This document shows positions 7,509 to 14,183 of a stretch of 15,046 nt of DNA, piece by piece (position 1 is the stretch's first letter; each line of letters begins with the position of its first letter). Under the pieces are notes generated by a model. The model ran no database searches. It worked only from the letters and a program-made list of their open reading frames with translations, and was not told the DNA's origin. The DNA is from Rickettsiales bacterium (GTDB lineage: Bacteria; Pseudomonadota; Alphaproteobacteria; Rickettsiales; UBA3002). Position numbers and translations under genes: made by a program. The DNA lies in the NCBI GenBank assembly GCA_947441895.1, contig CANEUT010000022.1:1-15046 (forward strand), read 5' to 3'.

Positions 7509-8606
7509 ATGCCAATCCGCGTAATGTTGGTTGATGATTCCACGGTGGTGCGCGGGCTTATGCAGCGTGCGTTTAAATCAGACCCCGAAATTGAGGTGGT
7601 GGCCAGTGCGGTGAATGGTCAAATTGCTATCGATCTGCTGAAGCGTAACGACATTGATGTGATTATCCTCGATATTGAGATGCCGGTGATGGACGGCATG
7701 ACCGCTTTACCAAAGCTGCTCGAAATTTCACCCAAGACGCATGTTATTGTCGCTTCTATTTACACCTTGCGTAATGCCGAAATTAGCATGCAGGCGCTTG
7801 CCCTTGGCGCATCGGATTATGTGCCCAAACCATCGTCGCAAGAAGCTGATCTGGTGGGGAGTTTTTATGCCGAGCTTATTGGAAAAATAAAACTGCTGGC
7901 ACATTCGAAGGCTAAACCTGAAGTCAAGCCGATTACACGAAAAGAGCCCTTGGTTGCGGCAGAAAATCATGTGGCCTCTCGGTCAGCACAGGAAAAGTCA
8001 GTGGAAGCCAAGCCTCATGCTGTGCCACCACCGGCTACTGCCTTGGCCATTGCATCTTCTACCGGCGGCCCTAATGCGCTCATCAGCATGTTCCAGCAGT
8101 TTAAAGGCAAGGAGCTGCGCACCCCCATTTTTATTACGCAGCATATGCCAGCTAATTTCACTATGATTCTGGCCGAACATCTAAGCAAAGCCATCGATGG
8201 TGACTGCCATGAGGCGCGTCATGGCGAAGTGGTTGAGGCCGGAAGAATTTATATTGCGCCGGGTGATTTTCATATGACAGTGCATCGTGATGATGGCCAG
8301 ATTATCCTGAAGCTTGACCAGAACCCGCCAGAGAATTTCTGCCGGCCTTCGGCTGATCCCATGCTGCGTAGCCTCAGTAAAGTTTATGGCAAGGGCCTGC
8401 TGTGCGCCGTGCTCACCGGCATTGGTGCCGATGGCACCAGTGGCGCCGCTGATGTGGTAGCTGCGGGCGGCACAGTGATTGCACAAGATGAACAAAGCAG
8501 CGTGGTTTATGGCATGCCCAAAGCCGTTGCCGAAGCCAAACTAACCAGCGCTATTCTGCCACTGAATAAGATTGCTCCGTATTTACTGAAGGCGGTGGCG
8601 ACATGA
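7509..8606 (+). CDS. cheB: Chemotaxis protein-glutamate methylesterase CheB
   Basis: Adaptation enzyme that demethylates (and may deamidate) chemoreceptor glutamates when phosphorylated by CheA. The 365-aa protein has an N-terminal receiver (VDDS; phospho-acceptor Asp55 in LDIEMPVMDG; Lys in VPKPSS), a charged Lys/Pro/Ala-rich linker (about 130-175), and a C-terminal methylesterase domain. Its catalytic triad is recognisable: Ser184 in SSTGGP, His212 in TQHMP and Asp308 in GIGADG. The usual GASTGG reads ASSTGG here, a mild variation that keeps the nucleophilic Ser. It abuts cheY and overlaps cheR by ATGA. Confidence 0.95.
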   Translation: MPIRVMLVDDSTVVRGLMQRAFKSDPEIEVVASAVNGQIAIDLLKRNDIDVIILDIEMPVMDGMTALPKLLEISPKTHVIVASIYTLRNAEISMQALALGASDYVPKPSSQEADLVGSFYAELIGKIKLLAHSKAKPEVKPITRKEPLVAAENHVASRSAQEKSVEAKPHAVPPPATALAIASSTGGPNALISMFQQFKGKELRTPIFITQHMPANFTMILAEHLSKAIDGDCHEARHGEVVEAGRIYIAPGDFHMTVHRDDGQIILKLDQNPPENFCRPSADPMLRSLSKVYGKGLLCAVLTGIGADGTSGAADVVAAGGTVIAQDEQSSVVYGMPKAVAEAKLTSAILPLNKIAPYLLKAVAT

Positions 8607-9421
8607 CGCTTGTGCTCAGTAACGATGAATTTAATTTTATTGCCGGCATGCTGAAGCAGCGTTCGGGCCTTTCCCTTACGCCCGATAAAACCTATTTACT
8701 GGAAACGCGCCTTCAACCCTTGGCAAAAGCGGCTGGCCTTGCCGATATTCCGCAGCTGATTAAACAGTTGCGCGCCAACCCTTCAGGCGGATTGACCTAC
8801 CAGGTGATCGAAGCCATGACGACCAACGAGTCGATGTTTTTTCGTGACACCAAACCATTTGAGCACCTTACCAAGATTGTTTTGCCTGCCATGAAAGCTG
8901 CCGGGAAAAACAAGCTCCGTATTTGGTCGGCTGCGTGCTCAACGGGTCAGGAGCCCTATTCCATTGCCATGGTGCTGAAAGAAGAGGCGGCAAAATATCC
9001 GGGTCTTGTGACTGAAATTTATGCTACCGATTTGGCCGAGAAGGTTCTCGATCGTGCCCGTGAGGGAATCTATAGCCAGTTTGAAGTGCAGCGCGGGTTG
9101 CCAATTACCATGCTCATGAAATATTTTGCCCAGGCACCGAACAATATGTGGTCCATCAACGAGGCAATCAAGGCGATGGTGAAGTTCACCCCTGCTAACT
9201 TGCTTACCTCGTTCGCGGCCCACGGCCAGTTCGATGTTATTTTCTGTCGTAATGTGCTAATCTATTTTGATGCACCCACCAAAGGTGATGTGCTGAACCG
9301 GTTGGCCGATATTTTAAATGCCCCGGGCTATTTATTTTTGGGTGGTGCTGAAAGTACGCACGGACTGAGCACAAAATTTAAACCGCATGGCGATGATCGC
9401 GGGTTATTTACGCTCGCCTAA
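8603..9421 (+). CDS. cheR: Chemotaxis protein methyltransferase CheR
   Basis: SAM-dependent methyltransferase of chemoreceptor glutamates, the counterpart of CheB. The 272-aa protein has the N-terminal helical CheR domain and the SAM-binding C-terminal domain. Visible motifs are TTNESMFFRD (73-82), SAACSTGQEP (109-118), which is the SAM-binding loop, and CRNVLIYFD (215-223). There is no C-terminal TPR or receptor-tethering extension. It starts in an ATGA overlap with the cheB stop and ends the rightward operon; the next gene converges on it with only 14 bp between stop codons, with no clear intrinsic terminator there. Confidence 0.95.
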   Translation: MTLVLSNDEFNFIAGMLKQRSGLSLTPDKTYLLETRLQPLAKAAGLADIPQLIKQLRANPSGGLTYQVIEAMTTNESMFFRDTKPFEHLTKIVLPAMKAAGKNKLRIWSAACSTGQEPYSIAMVLKEEAAKYPGLVTEIYATDLAEKVLDRAREGIYSQFEVQRGLPITMLMKYFAQAPNNMWSINEAIKAMVKFTPANLLTSFAAHGQFDVIFCRNVLIYFDAPTKGDVLNRLADILNAPGYLFLGGAESTHGLSTKFKPHGDDRGLFTLA

Positions 9422-9435
9422 CACGAGCCCGTCGG

Positions 9436-9924
9436 TCACACATGCTTGCGTAGCTTATTGAGCAATTCTTTGCCCACAGCGCCACCATCATCGCGAATGC
9501 GCTGCATGAAGGTGAGGCGCAGGGCGCCCACCAAACTTTGTAGGATGGCTTTACGTTTTTCAGCAGAAAGCTTGTTGCTGCTAATGGTGCCAACCAAATG
9601 AATGCAAATCTCGGTAATCAGGGTAAAGCCAAGCACTTTTGCAAGGCTTCTAATATTATAAGCGTGCGTTTGCATTGGATGCGCATGTGTATCAATCGTT
9701 TCAGCGGTTAGTTCGCGTGTCATACGCTCAAGCGCCTGAATGTCGGCTTCGGCATCATCAAAAAATTCTTCCGATGCTTTTTCTAATAGCGTTTCGCAGG
9801 ATTTAATTTTTTCCTCGGTAATAAAAGTGGCGATTTTAAAGTCGGCGCCCACCTCTGCAATGAGGCTGCAGTTGGCTTCATACATCAGCACCGGATCAAC
9901 TGTATCTTCGGTGGCGTCACTCAT
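9436..9924 (-). CDS. HPt-like helical protein with Tyr at the phospho-His position (unknown function)
   Basis: A 162-aa all-helical protein without recognised catalytic motif. Residues 36-77 form long charged helices. Residues 87-112 (HAYNIRSLAKVLGF...) resemble the core HPt helix, typically H-x-x-K-G-S-A-x-x-L-G. In that alignment Tyr89 takes the place of the phosphorylated His, Arg92 that of the Lys, and the A-x-x-L-G-F part is kept; His87 lies two residues earlier. Helices from 120 to the end complete an HPt-like bundle. It begins inside the stop of the upstream receiver gene (ATGA overlap at 9921-9924), so the two are cotranslated. It may be a docking partner or degenerate phosphotransferase; a CheZ-like role cannot be excluded. 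The HPt reading is inference by eye. Confidence 0.75.
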   Translation of the reverse strand: MSDATEDTVDPVLMYEANCSLIAEVGADFKIATFITEEKIKSCETLLEKASEEFFDDAEADIQALERMTRELTAETIDTHAHPMQTHAYNIRSLAKVLGFTLITEICIHLVGTISSNKLSAEKRKAILQSLVGALRLTFMQRIRDDGGAVGKELLNKLRKHV

Positions 9925-10538
9925 GTGCGCACCCCACCTTTCATTTCACCGCAACGAATAAGGCGCACTTCGCGAACGCGCCGTTCTTGCGTGCCTGGAG
10001 GCGGCCCACCTTTGCGGCGACGGCAGGGGCCACGGTAGGTATTGGCGGTAACATAAGGGCGCGGGGTATCGATCATTTGAATAATGCGCTCGCAGAAATT
10101 GCGGGCCTCCAGTGGTTTCAGAACAATCTCGTTTACACCTGCATCCCGCGCAGCAAAAATGGATTTTTTATGTGCCTGATCCATAAGCATTAAAATAGGT
10201 ATAAATGGGGCAGGCGAGGTGGGAGCACGCCGCAATCGCTCCACAAAGTGAATGCCGCTTAGCTGCAATACGTTATCAGCGGCAGCGGTGGCTGCCACTT
10301 TCGATGAGAGCTGCAAATCAGCGTCGGTAACAATGAGATGCACATGGAGGTTCTTGAGAAACTGTACGGCTTCGGTGGCATCATGGGCGAGGTGAAGGTT
10401 CTGGAAACCAAGATTTTCAAATAAACGCTTAATAAGGTCGCCGGCGCGGTTACTGCTAATAACGATGAGAATTTGCACCACCGCAAGCCGTTTTCCGAGA
10501 TTCGAATGATTGTTCGCAGACACGGTCGGCTTTGACAT
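9921..10538 (-). CDS. Degenerate receiver-domain protein with basic C-terminal tail
   Basis: A 205-aa protein with a receiver-like fold at about 22-157 and an Arg/Gly-rich tail. It aligns with the CheY fold from ILIVISSNRAGDLIKRLFENLGF onward, but the Mg-binding acidic pair is Ser28-Ser29. Asp72 in VTDADL keeps the acceptor position and Lys141 in VLKPL is present, but the switch Thr/Ser position reads Met (PILMLMD). About 20 extra Ala/Ser-rich residues follow Asp72. The tail has PRPYV-TYRGPCRRRKGG, like the PDRRR-type tail of an alphaproteobacterial single-receiver family. A GGAAG ribosome site lies 7 nt before the ATG. It forms an operon with the HPt-like gene and lies just downstream of ctrA, separated from it by a terminator. 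Confidence 0.82.
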   Translation of the reverse strand: MSKPTVSANNHSNLGKRLAVVQILIVISSNRAGDLIKRLFENLGFQNLHLAHDATEAVQFLKNLHVHLIVTDADLQLSSKVAATAAADNVLQLSGIHFVERLRRAPTSPAPFIPILMLMDQAHKKSIFAARDAGVNEIVLKPLEARNFCERIIQMIDTPRPYVTANTYRGPCRRRKGGPPPGTQERRVREVRLIRCGEMKGGVRT

Positions 10539-10603
10539 TGCAGCTTCCAGTTGAATAAGACTGCGATTAACTAGCCAGATAAGATATGGATATGCAAGAG
10601 GAA

Positions 10604-10634
10604 ATTAAAAAGGGTTGGGGAATGGCCCCAACCC
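10604..10634 (-). terminator. Intrinsic terminator of ctrA
   Basis: Read on the minus strand, a 9-bp stem GGGTTGGGG / CCCCAACCC (stem arms at 10626-10634 and 10612-10620) with loop CCATT is followed at once by TTTTTAATTT. This is a textbook Rho-independent terminator about 30 bases past the ctrA stop. It separates ctrA transcription from the downstream receiver/HPt-like pair, which therefore probably has its own promoter in 10539-10600. Confidence 0.92.
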
Positions 10635-10664
10635 CTATCATGTCCGTTGTCAAAAATGCCGTAG

Positions 10665-11402
10665 CTAAGCTTCTTCGGCAACCTTACGGCGTTTGGCTTC
10701 CTTTGGCGCAGGTGTCTCCAGCGCTACATCGGGATCTTTCAGCACATAGCCACGACCCCAGACGGTTTCGATATAGTTCTCACCGCCCGATGAATCTTGC
10801 AGTTTTTTGCGAAGTTTGCAGACAAACACGTCGATGATTTTCAGTTCTGGCTCATCAATGCCACCATAGAGATGGTTGAGGAACATTTCTTTCGTCAGGG
10901 TTGAACCCTTGCGAAGTGAAAGCAGCTCCACAATGCCATATTCTTTACTGGTGAGGTGCAGGGCTTTACCATCGACCTCAACGGCGCGCGTATCAAGGTT
11001 CACCAGCAGTTTGCCGGTGCGGATGATGGATTCCGAGTGGCCCTTGCTGCGACGAACAATGGCTTGAATGCGGGCAATCAGCTCACCTTTGTTGAAAGGC
11101 TTGGTAAGATAATCATCAGCGCCATAGCCCAGACCTTTAATTTTCTGATCAGGACCCGATAGACCCGAGAGAATGAGGATGGGGGTGTTGATTTTTGCAG
11201 CACGGAAGCGACGGAGAACCTCGTAGCCATCAATATCGGGCAGCATGAGGTCGAGAATGATAATATCGTAATCGTAGAGCTTGCCAATTTCGAGCCCCTC
11301 TTCACCAAGTTCGGTGGTGTCACAAATAATGCCTTCCGAGGCAAGTGACAATTCAATGGCTTTGGCGGTGGATGGATCGTCTTCGACTAGCAGTACGCGC
11401 AT
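10665..11402 (-). CDS. ctrA: Cell-cycle master response regulator CtrA
   Basis: OmpR-type transcription factor that in alphaproteobacteria controls flagellar, chemotaxis, division and, in some, replication genes. From the ATG at 11402 it is 245 aa: receiver 1-120 with Glu7/Asp8/Asp9, phospho-acceptor Asp51 (the same position as in Caulobacter) and Lys101; winged-helix DNA-binding domain about 124-223 with the diagnostic LSLRKGSTLTKEMFLNHLYGG-type segment and ELKIIDVFVCKLRKKL. Start choice: this ATG gives the canonical MRVLLVEDD and has GGGGG about 5 nt upstream; a GTG at 11438 would add 12 atypical residues. The C-terminus is Lys/Glu-rich and ends EEA, not the AA ending used for ClpXP proteolysis in Caulobacter. 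ChpT, its expected phosphodonor, is encoded at 3053. Confidence 0.95.
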   Translation of the reverse strand: MRVLLVEDDPSTAKAIELSLASEGIICDTTELGEEGLEIGKLYDYDIIILDLMLPDIDGYEVLRRFRAAKINTPILILSGLSGPDQKIKGLGYGADDYLTKPFNKGELIARIQAIVRRSKGHSESIIRTGKLLVNLDTRAVEVDGKALHLTSKEYGIVELLSLRKGSTLTKEMFLNHLYGGIDEPELKIIDVFVCKLRKKLQDSSGGENYIETVWGRGYVLKDPDVALETPAPKEAKRRKVAEEA

Positions 11403-11464
11403 GATGCCCCCAGGTTGTTTCGTTCGGTTGCTAAGCACGTTTTCATGGGTGATTTCGTTGTCAT
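11387..11464 (-). CDS. Possible 25-codon leader frame overlapping the ctrA start
   Basis: A short frame on the ctrA strand starts with ATG at 11464 behind a GAGGA motif and encodes 25 residues beginning MTTKSPMK, ending with TAG at 11387-11389, inside the ctrA coding start and in another frame. It runs across the ctrA ribosome site, so its translation could influence initiation of ctrA. A frame this short can arise by chance; no conservation can be judged from one sequence. Confidence 0.2.
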   Translation of the reverse strand: MTTKSPMKTCLATERNNLGASCAYC

Positions 11465-11806
11465 GTCCGTCCTCGAATCCTCAGGTAGCGCTGCTACATT
11501 CCGGTTCTGCGGGCGGGCATTCCTTGAAATCCCCTCCTGTAAACGCCCTTAATCATCCTCCGAAGTTTGCTCAATTAGGTTAATTTTATTGTTCTTATCG
11601 GCAATACGTTAACAAAATTGACAGAAATTCTTTATTTAAGCCACAGAAGTGTTAACGCATTAAGTGTTAACATACTATTAACCACATCTTCGTTCAACTA
11701 CAATTTTAACTATTAAGGATTGCTTGGGGTGTAGCGCGACAACTGCTGATGGTGTTAGCGGCGCATAATTAAGGTTCTTTTTTCTTATTTAAAAGTGGCT
11801 TAGCAA
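11403..11806 (-). promoter_or_regulatory. Long ctrA leader/promoter region rich in TTAA half-sites
   Basis: No convincing full-length gene lies here. The part nearest ctrA holds a GAATC (GANTC, the CcrM methylation sequence) at 11475-11479 and a short leader frame (11387-11464). From 11549 to 11772 there are eleven TTAA tetramers (starting 11549, 11580, 11609, 11636, 11652, 11660, 11667, 11678, 11706, 11713, 11769), several extended to GTTAAC. This is a strong excess for a genome of near-balanced composition, and TTAA is the CtrA half-site. No confident -35/-10 pair was assigned. A GANTC site and CtrA boxes upstream of ctrA are the arrangement known from Caulobacter, so autoregulation is the likely reading. 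Confidence 0.65.
11667..11681. promoter_or_regulatory. Full CtrA-binding box TTAA-N7-TTAA
   Basis: TTAACATACTATTAA matches the CtrA consensus TTAA-N7-TTAA exactly, and both halves continue to TTAAC or GTTAA outside the core, so it reads well in both directions. Two more TTAA half-sites at 11652 and 11660 lie just beside it. It is about 265 bp upstream of the ctrA start codon and about 300 bp upstream of the divergent gene at 11979, and could serve either. Confidence 0.7.
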
Positions 11807-11897
11807 CTATTCCCAATCCGCCTCGTCTTCCGAAATAATGTGCCCCTTCATGGAGGGGCCGTGGCGGTGCACTGCGGTGGTCGCCCGAAATTACTGG
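11807..11897 (-). pseudogene. C-terminal fragment of a second YcgN-family gene
   Basis: The last ~19 codons read HGPSMKGHIISEDEADWE and a stop, differing from the intact gene at 12900 by one residue (Glu for Asp) in that stretch. Most DNA differences there are at third codon positions, so both copies diverged under protein-level selection before this one was truncated. Further upstream (to about 11897) the similarity continues to the ISG motif (family residues ~115-117), but a 2-nt deletion breaks the frame, and beyond 11897 similarity stops. The match also extends a few bases past the stop codon (GTGxCTTAGC), into what at the intact locus is the end of the neighbouring gene. The rest of the gene is absent here. 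Confidence 0.85.
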
Positions 11898-11978
11898 AAA
11901 TATAACATAAATGTAACATTCAAACACCCGGTCGTAGTGTAGTATTAAGCATCGAGCCGGACCAGGAGAATGAAGCCC

Positions 11979-12896
11979 ATGCCGAATGCCATTGACCCAA
12001 AATTAATTGCCGCAACTGAAGCACGTATGGCGCGATCAGGTCTGTGGCGCGGCACCAAAACGGCTGGCAATTTCTCCCTGATTCCGACTGTTTCTGTATT
12101 AACTGCGGGATTCCTTTTTTTGGGTGGTGGTATTGGTCTTGGACTTTTCTCAGCTTTAGGTTTGGAGGGTACGGCAGCGGTCGCGCTCGGTGGGGGCGCG
12201 TTGCATGGGTTATCGTATGTTAACAAGGACATGATACGCGCATTAACCACCCCACAGCTGCTACAGGATGTAGCGAAAAGGTTAGGTGAGCCTTGGCGTT
12301 GCAATGAGATGAAGGGGCATGACGTGTCGATTGCCAAGGCCCGCGCTTATTTTGATTTGGATAATGGCAATATTAAAGAACAAGGAAAAAAGCTCGTTGG
12401 CGGGATTCGTAAAGAAACACGAGAATTTAAGTATCTTGTCAACAACGCTGCCTTAGCACTGAAAGATTCCGAAATACCTGAATATCCGGAACTGAAACGT
12501 AAAAAACCCGATTTGATCTATGATCTAAATAACCCGCGTGTTCGAGAAGCAATGACTGCCTTGGGCGAAAAGGTAGAGCCGCGCCATATGGGGGTGCGTT
12601 CCTACAAAAACTACCTTACCCCTGCGGCGCTTGCCAAACATGAAGGACGATCAATCATTAATGCTCCAGTGACAAAAGAGGCTGAATCCTTCTTCGGGCG
12701 GGTGGCAGAGTTTGCGAAGGGCAAACCGTGGGTGACTGCCGCCAGCGTGGCGGGTGTTGGCCTGGCTGGCTGGGCGGTGACGAATGCGCTCAGTAAGCCC
12801 GCACCAAGTGCCCCAAGCGCTAGTTTCAGTGAGCGTGAAACGGCACGGCGCCATGCTAGTAACGCGCAAGCCGATGTTGCAGCCACGGTGACTTAG
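11979..12896 (+). CDS. Hypothetical membrane protein, unknown function
   Basis: Not recognised. The ATG at 11979 is preferred because AGGAGA lies 9 nt upstream; the ATG at 11970 directly abuts that motif. The 305-aa product has a basic N-terminus, then two hydrophobic Gly-rich segments at about 31-55 and 58-78 that could form a membrane hairpin. A charged soluble middle (about 80-250) contains GEPWRCNEMKGHDVS and a Lys-rich stretch KRKKPD. Another hydrophobic Gly/Ala-rich segment follows at about 250-270, then a Ser/Ala/Pro-rich tail. There is no signal-peptidase site or enzymatic motif. Its stop is 3 bp from the convergent stop of the YcgN gene. It belongs to the accessory-looking segment bounded by the two ycgN fragments. 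Confidence 0.75.
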   Translation: MPNAIDPKLIAATEARMARSGLWRGTKTAGNFSLIPTVSVLTAGFLFLGGGIGLGLFSALGLEGTAAVALGGGALHGLSYVNKDMIRALTTPQLLQDVAKRLGEPWRCNEMKGHDVSIAKARAYFDLDNGNIKEQGKKLVGGIRKETREFKYLVNNAALALKDSEIPEYPELKRKKPDLIYDLNNPRVREAMTALGEKVEPRHMGVRSYKNYLTPAALAKHEGRSIINAPVTKEAESFFGRVAEFAKGKPWVTAASVAGVGLAGWAVTNALSKPAPSAPSASFSERETARRHASNAQADVAATVT

Positions 12897-12899
12897 CCA

Positions 12900-13328
12900 C
12901 TATTCCCAGTCGGCGTCATCTTCCGAAATAATGTGCCCCTTCATGGATGGCCCATGGTTGTGAACCGTCTTTGGGGAGCCAGAAATTAACGGATGCCAGT
13001 TTGGCAATGGTTGGCCAAACGCCGCCAGCCGATAGCCGCAGGTGGCGGGCAGCCAGTTTAGCTTCTTTACATTCTGGGGGGTGACCTTTACGCAATCGGC
13101 CACGTTTTTTTGCCGGTTGGCATAGTCGGTACATTGATGGGTTTTGAGGCACAAATAGCGGCACGCCACGTTGGAAAGAGCAATTTCGCCCGTGTCTTCA
13201 TCTTCCACCCGAATTTGGCAGCACAGGCCGCAGCCATCGCACAGCGATTCCCATTCGGCAGGTGTCATCGTGCCGAGAGGTTTTTGCAGGAAGAGGGGCT
13301 GTATTGACTTGGGCATGAAATCAATCAT
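12900..13328 (-). CDS. YcgN/UPF0260 family cysteine-cluster protein (intact copy)
   Basis: A 142-aa protein of the YcgN (UPF0260) branch of the YkgJ-type zinc- or iron-binding family; biochemical role unknown. It has nine Cys: LCDGCGLCC (Cys30, 33, 36, 37), ACRYLCLKTHQC (57, 60, 66), ADCVKVTP (79) and LPATCGYRLA (97), followed by the family motifs NWHPLISG and VHNHGPSM. Length matches the family, and all expected motifs are in order. The ATG at 13328 is used; MPKSIQ at 13316 is an alternative. No clear Shine-Dalgarno precedes either. Fragments of a second copy lie on both sides (11807-11897 and 14184-14312), all in the same orientation. Its start codon is 9 bp from the divergent pilin start. 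Confidence 0.92.
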   Translation of the reverse strand: MIDFMPKSIQPLFLQKPLGTMTPAEWESLCDGCGLCCQIRVEDEDTGEIALSNVACRYLCLKTHQCTDYANRQKNVADCVKVTPQNVKKLNWLPATCGYRLAAFGQPLPNWHPLISGSPKTVHNHGPSMKGHIISEDDADWE

Positions 13329-13337
13329 AATGCATTT

Positions 13338-14132
13338 ATGAGCAAGCGCGCCAGTGCATTTAGTCTTGTTGAACTTAGTATTGTACTAGTGATCCTCGGG
13401 CTGCTGACGGGTGGTATCCTTGCAGGGCAGTCGCTAATTCGCGCGGCGGAACTACGCTCTGTGAGCACCGAATATAACCGCTACTTCACCGCTGTGCAGT
13501 CCTTCCGCGATAAATATTTTGCCACTCCCGGTGACTTTAACGGTGCGACGAGATTCTGGGGACGGTTGAATAGCAACGCCGATTGCGCGACCGCGTCGAG
13601 CGCCGCTGTGGCCACACCCGGCGCGTGCGATGGCAATGGCGATGGAAATGTCACGGCTCCCGCTGCCGCTTCGCAATCCGGTGAAACCTATCAGTTTTGG
13701 CGACAGTTGGCATTGGCCGGGCTGATCGAAGGCACCTATAATGGACTGAGCGGTTCCGGCGGCAATGAGCATAGTGTGCTTGGTTCCAACGCACCGGCAT
13801 CCAAACTCTCGAATGCTGGTTGGAGCATTACCTATACCGGGTTGTTCGGTGATACCGAATTATATTTGCTAAATTACGGCCCCTACACATTCGAATTTGG
13901 CACCGCCGTCGCGACCTCGCGCACATTCGGCCCGGCGTTGAAACCGGAAGAAGCATGGAACGTGGACACGAAAGTGGATGATGGCAAGCCTGCCTCGGGT
14001 AAAGTTATTGCCCGCTATTGGAATAACCTCTGTTCCGCCGCGGATGACGGCAGCCATGCCAATAACGACCTTGTCGCCAGTTACCGCCTGAGCGATAATG
14101 CGCTGCGATGCGCCCTGTATTTCAGGCCGTAA
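13338..14132 (+). CDS. Type IV pilin-like protein (prepilin N-terminal methylation motif)
   Basis: A 264-aa secreted, membrane-anchored pilin or pseudopilin. The N-terminus is a class III signal: MSKRASA, cleavage before Phe8, then FSLVELSIVLVILGLLTGG, with Glu12 at mature position +5 and Ala rather than Gly at -1. After the hydrophobic helix come a coiled amphipathic stretch (about 33-60), a globular domain with four Cys (83, 97, 232, 258) and a DGNGDGNV loop (98-105) like an EF-hand/dockerin calcium loop. A VDTKVDDGKPASGKV segment (209-223) recalls a motif of pilin-like proteins with an I/V-D-x-K-x-DDG-P-x-x-G signature. No prepilin peptidase, ATPase or secretin gene is in view, so assembly must rely on genes elsewhere. 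No Shine-Dalgarno is visible. Confidence 0.88.
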   Translation: MSKRASAFSLVELSIVLVILGLLTGGILAGQSLIRAAELRSVSTEYNRYFTAVQSFRDKYFATPGDFNGATRFWGRLNSNADCATASSAAVATPGACDGNGDGNVTAPAAASQSGETYQFWRQLALAGLIEGTYNGLSGSGGNEHSVLGSNAPASKLSNAGWSITYTGLFGDTELYLLNYGPYTFEFGTAVATSRTFGPALKPEEAWNVDTKVDDGKPASGKVIARYWNNLCSAADDGSHANNDLVASYRLSDNALRCALYFRP

Positions 14133-14183
14133 TCTTAGCAAGTCCTGCGATACTCCGCACCCATGAACTCGCGCCAGTATCTG

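Noticed and set aside
9422..9435. Bidirectional terminator between cheR and the convergent gene
   Set aside because: Only 14 bp without a stem or T-runs; no intrinsic terminator can be supported.
10665..11438. Longer CtrA form from GTG at 11438
   Set aside because: The extra 12 residues are not family-like, and the ATG at 11402 has a good ribosome site and gives the canonical MRVLLVEDD start.
116..14152. Near-identical 15-mers AGCAAG(C/T)CCTGCGAT at about 116-129 and 14138-14151 as possible attachment sites
   Set aside because: The match is short, has one mismatch, extends no further, and no integrase or element fits between them; probably chance or part of an unrecognised repeat.
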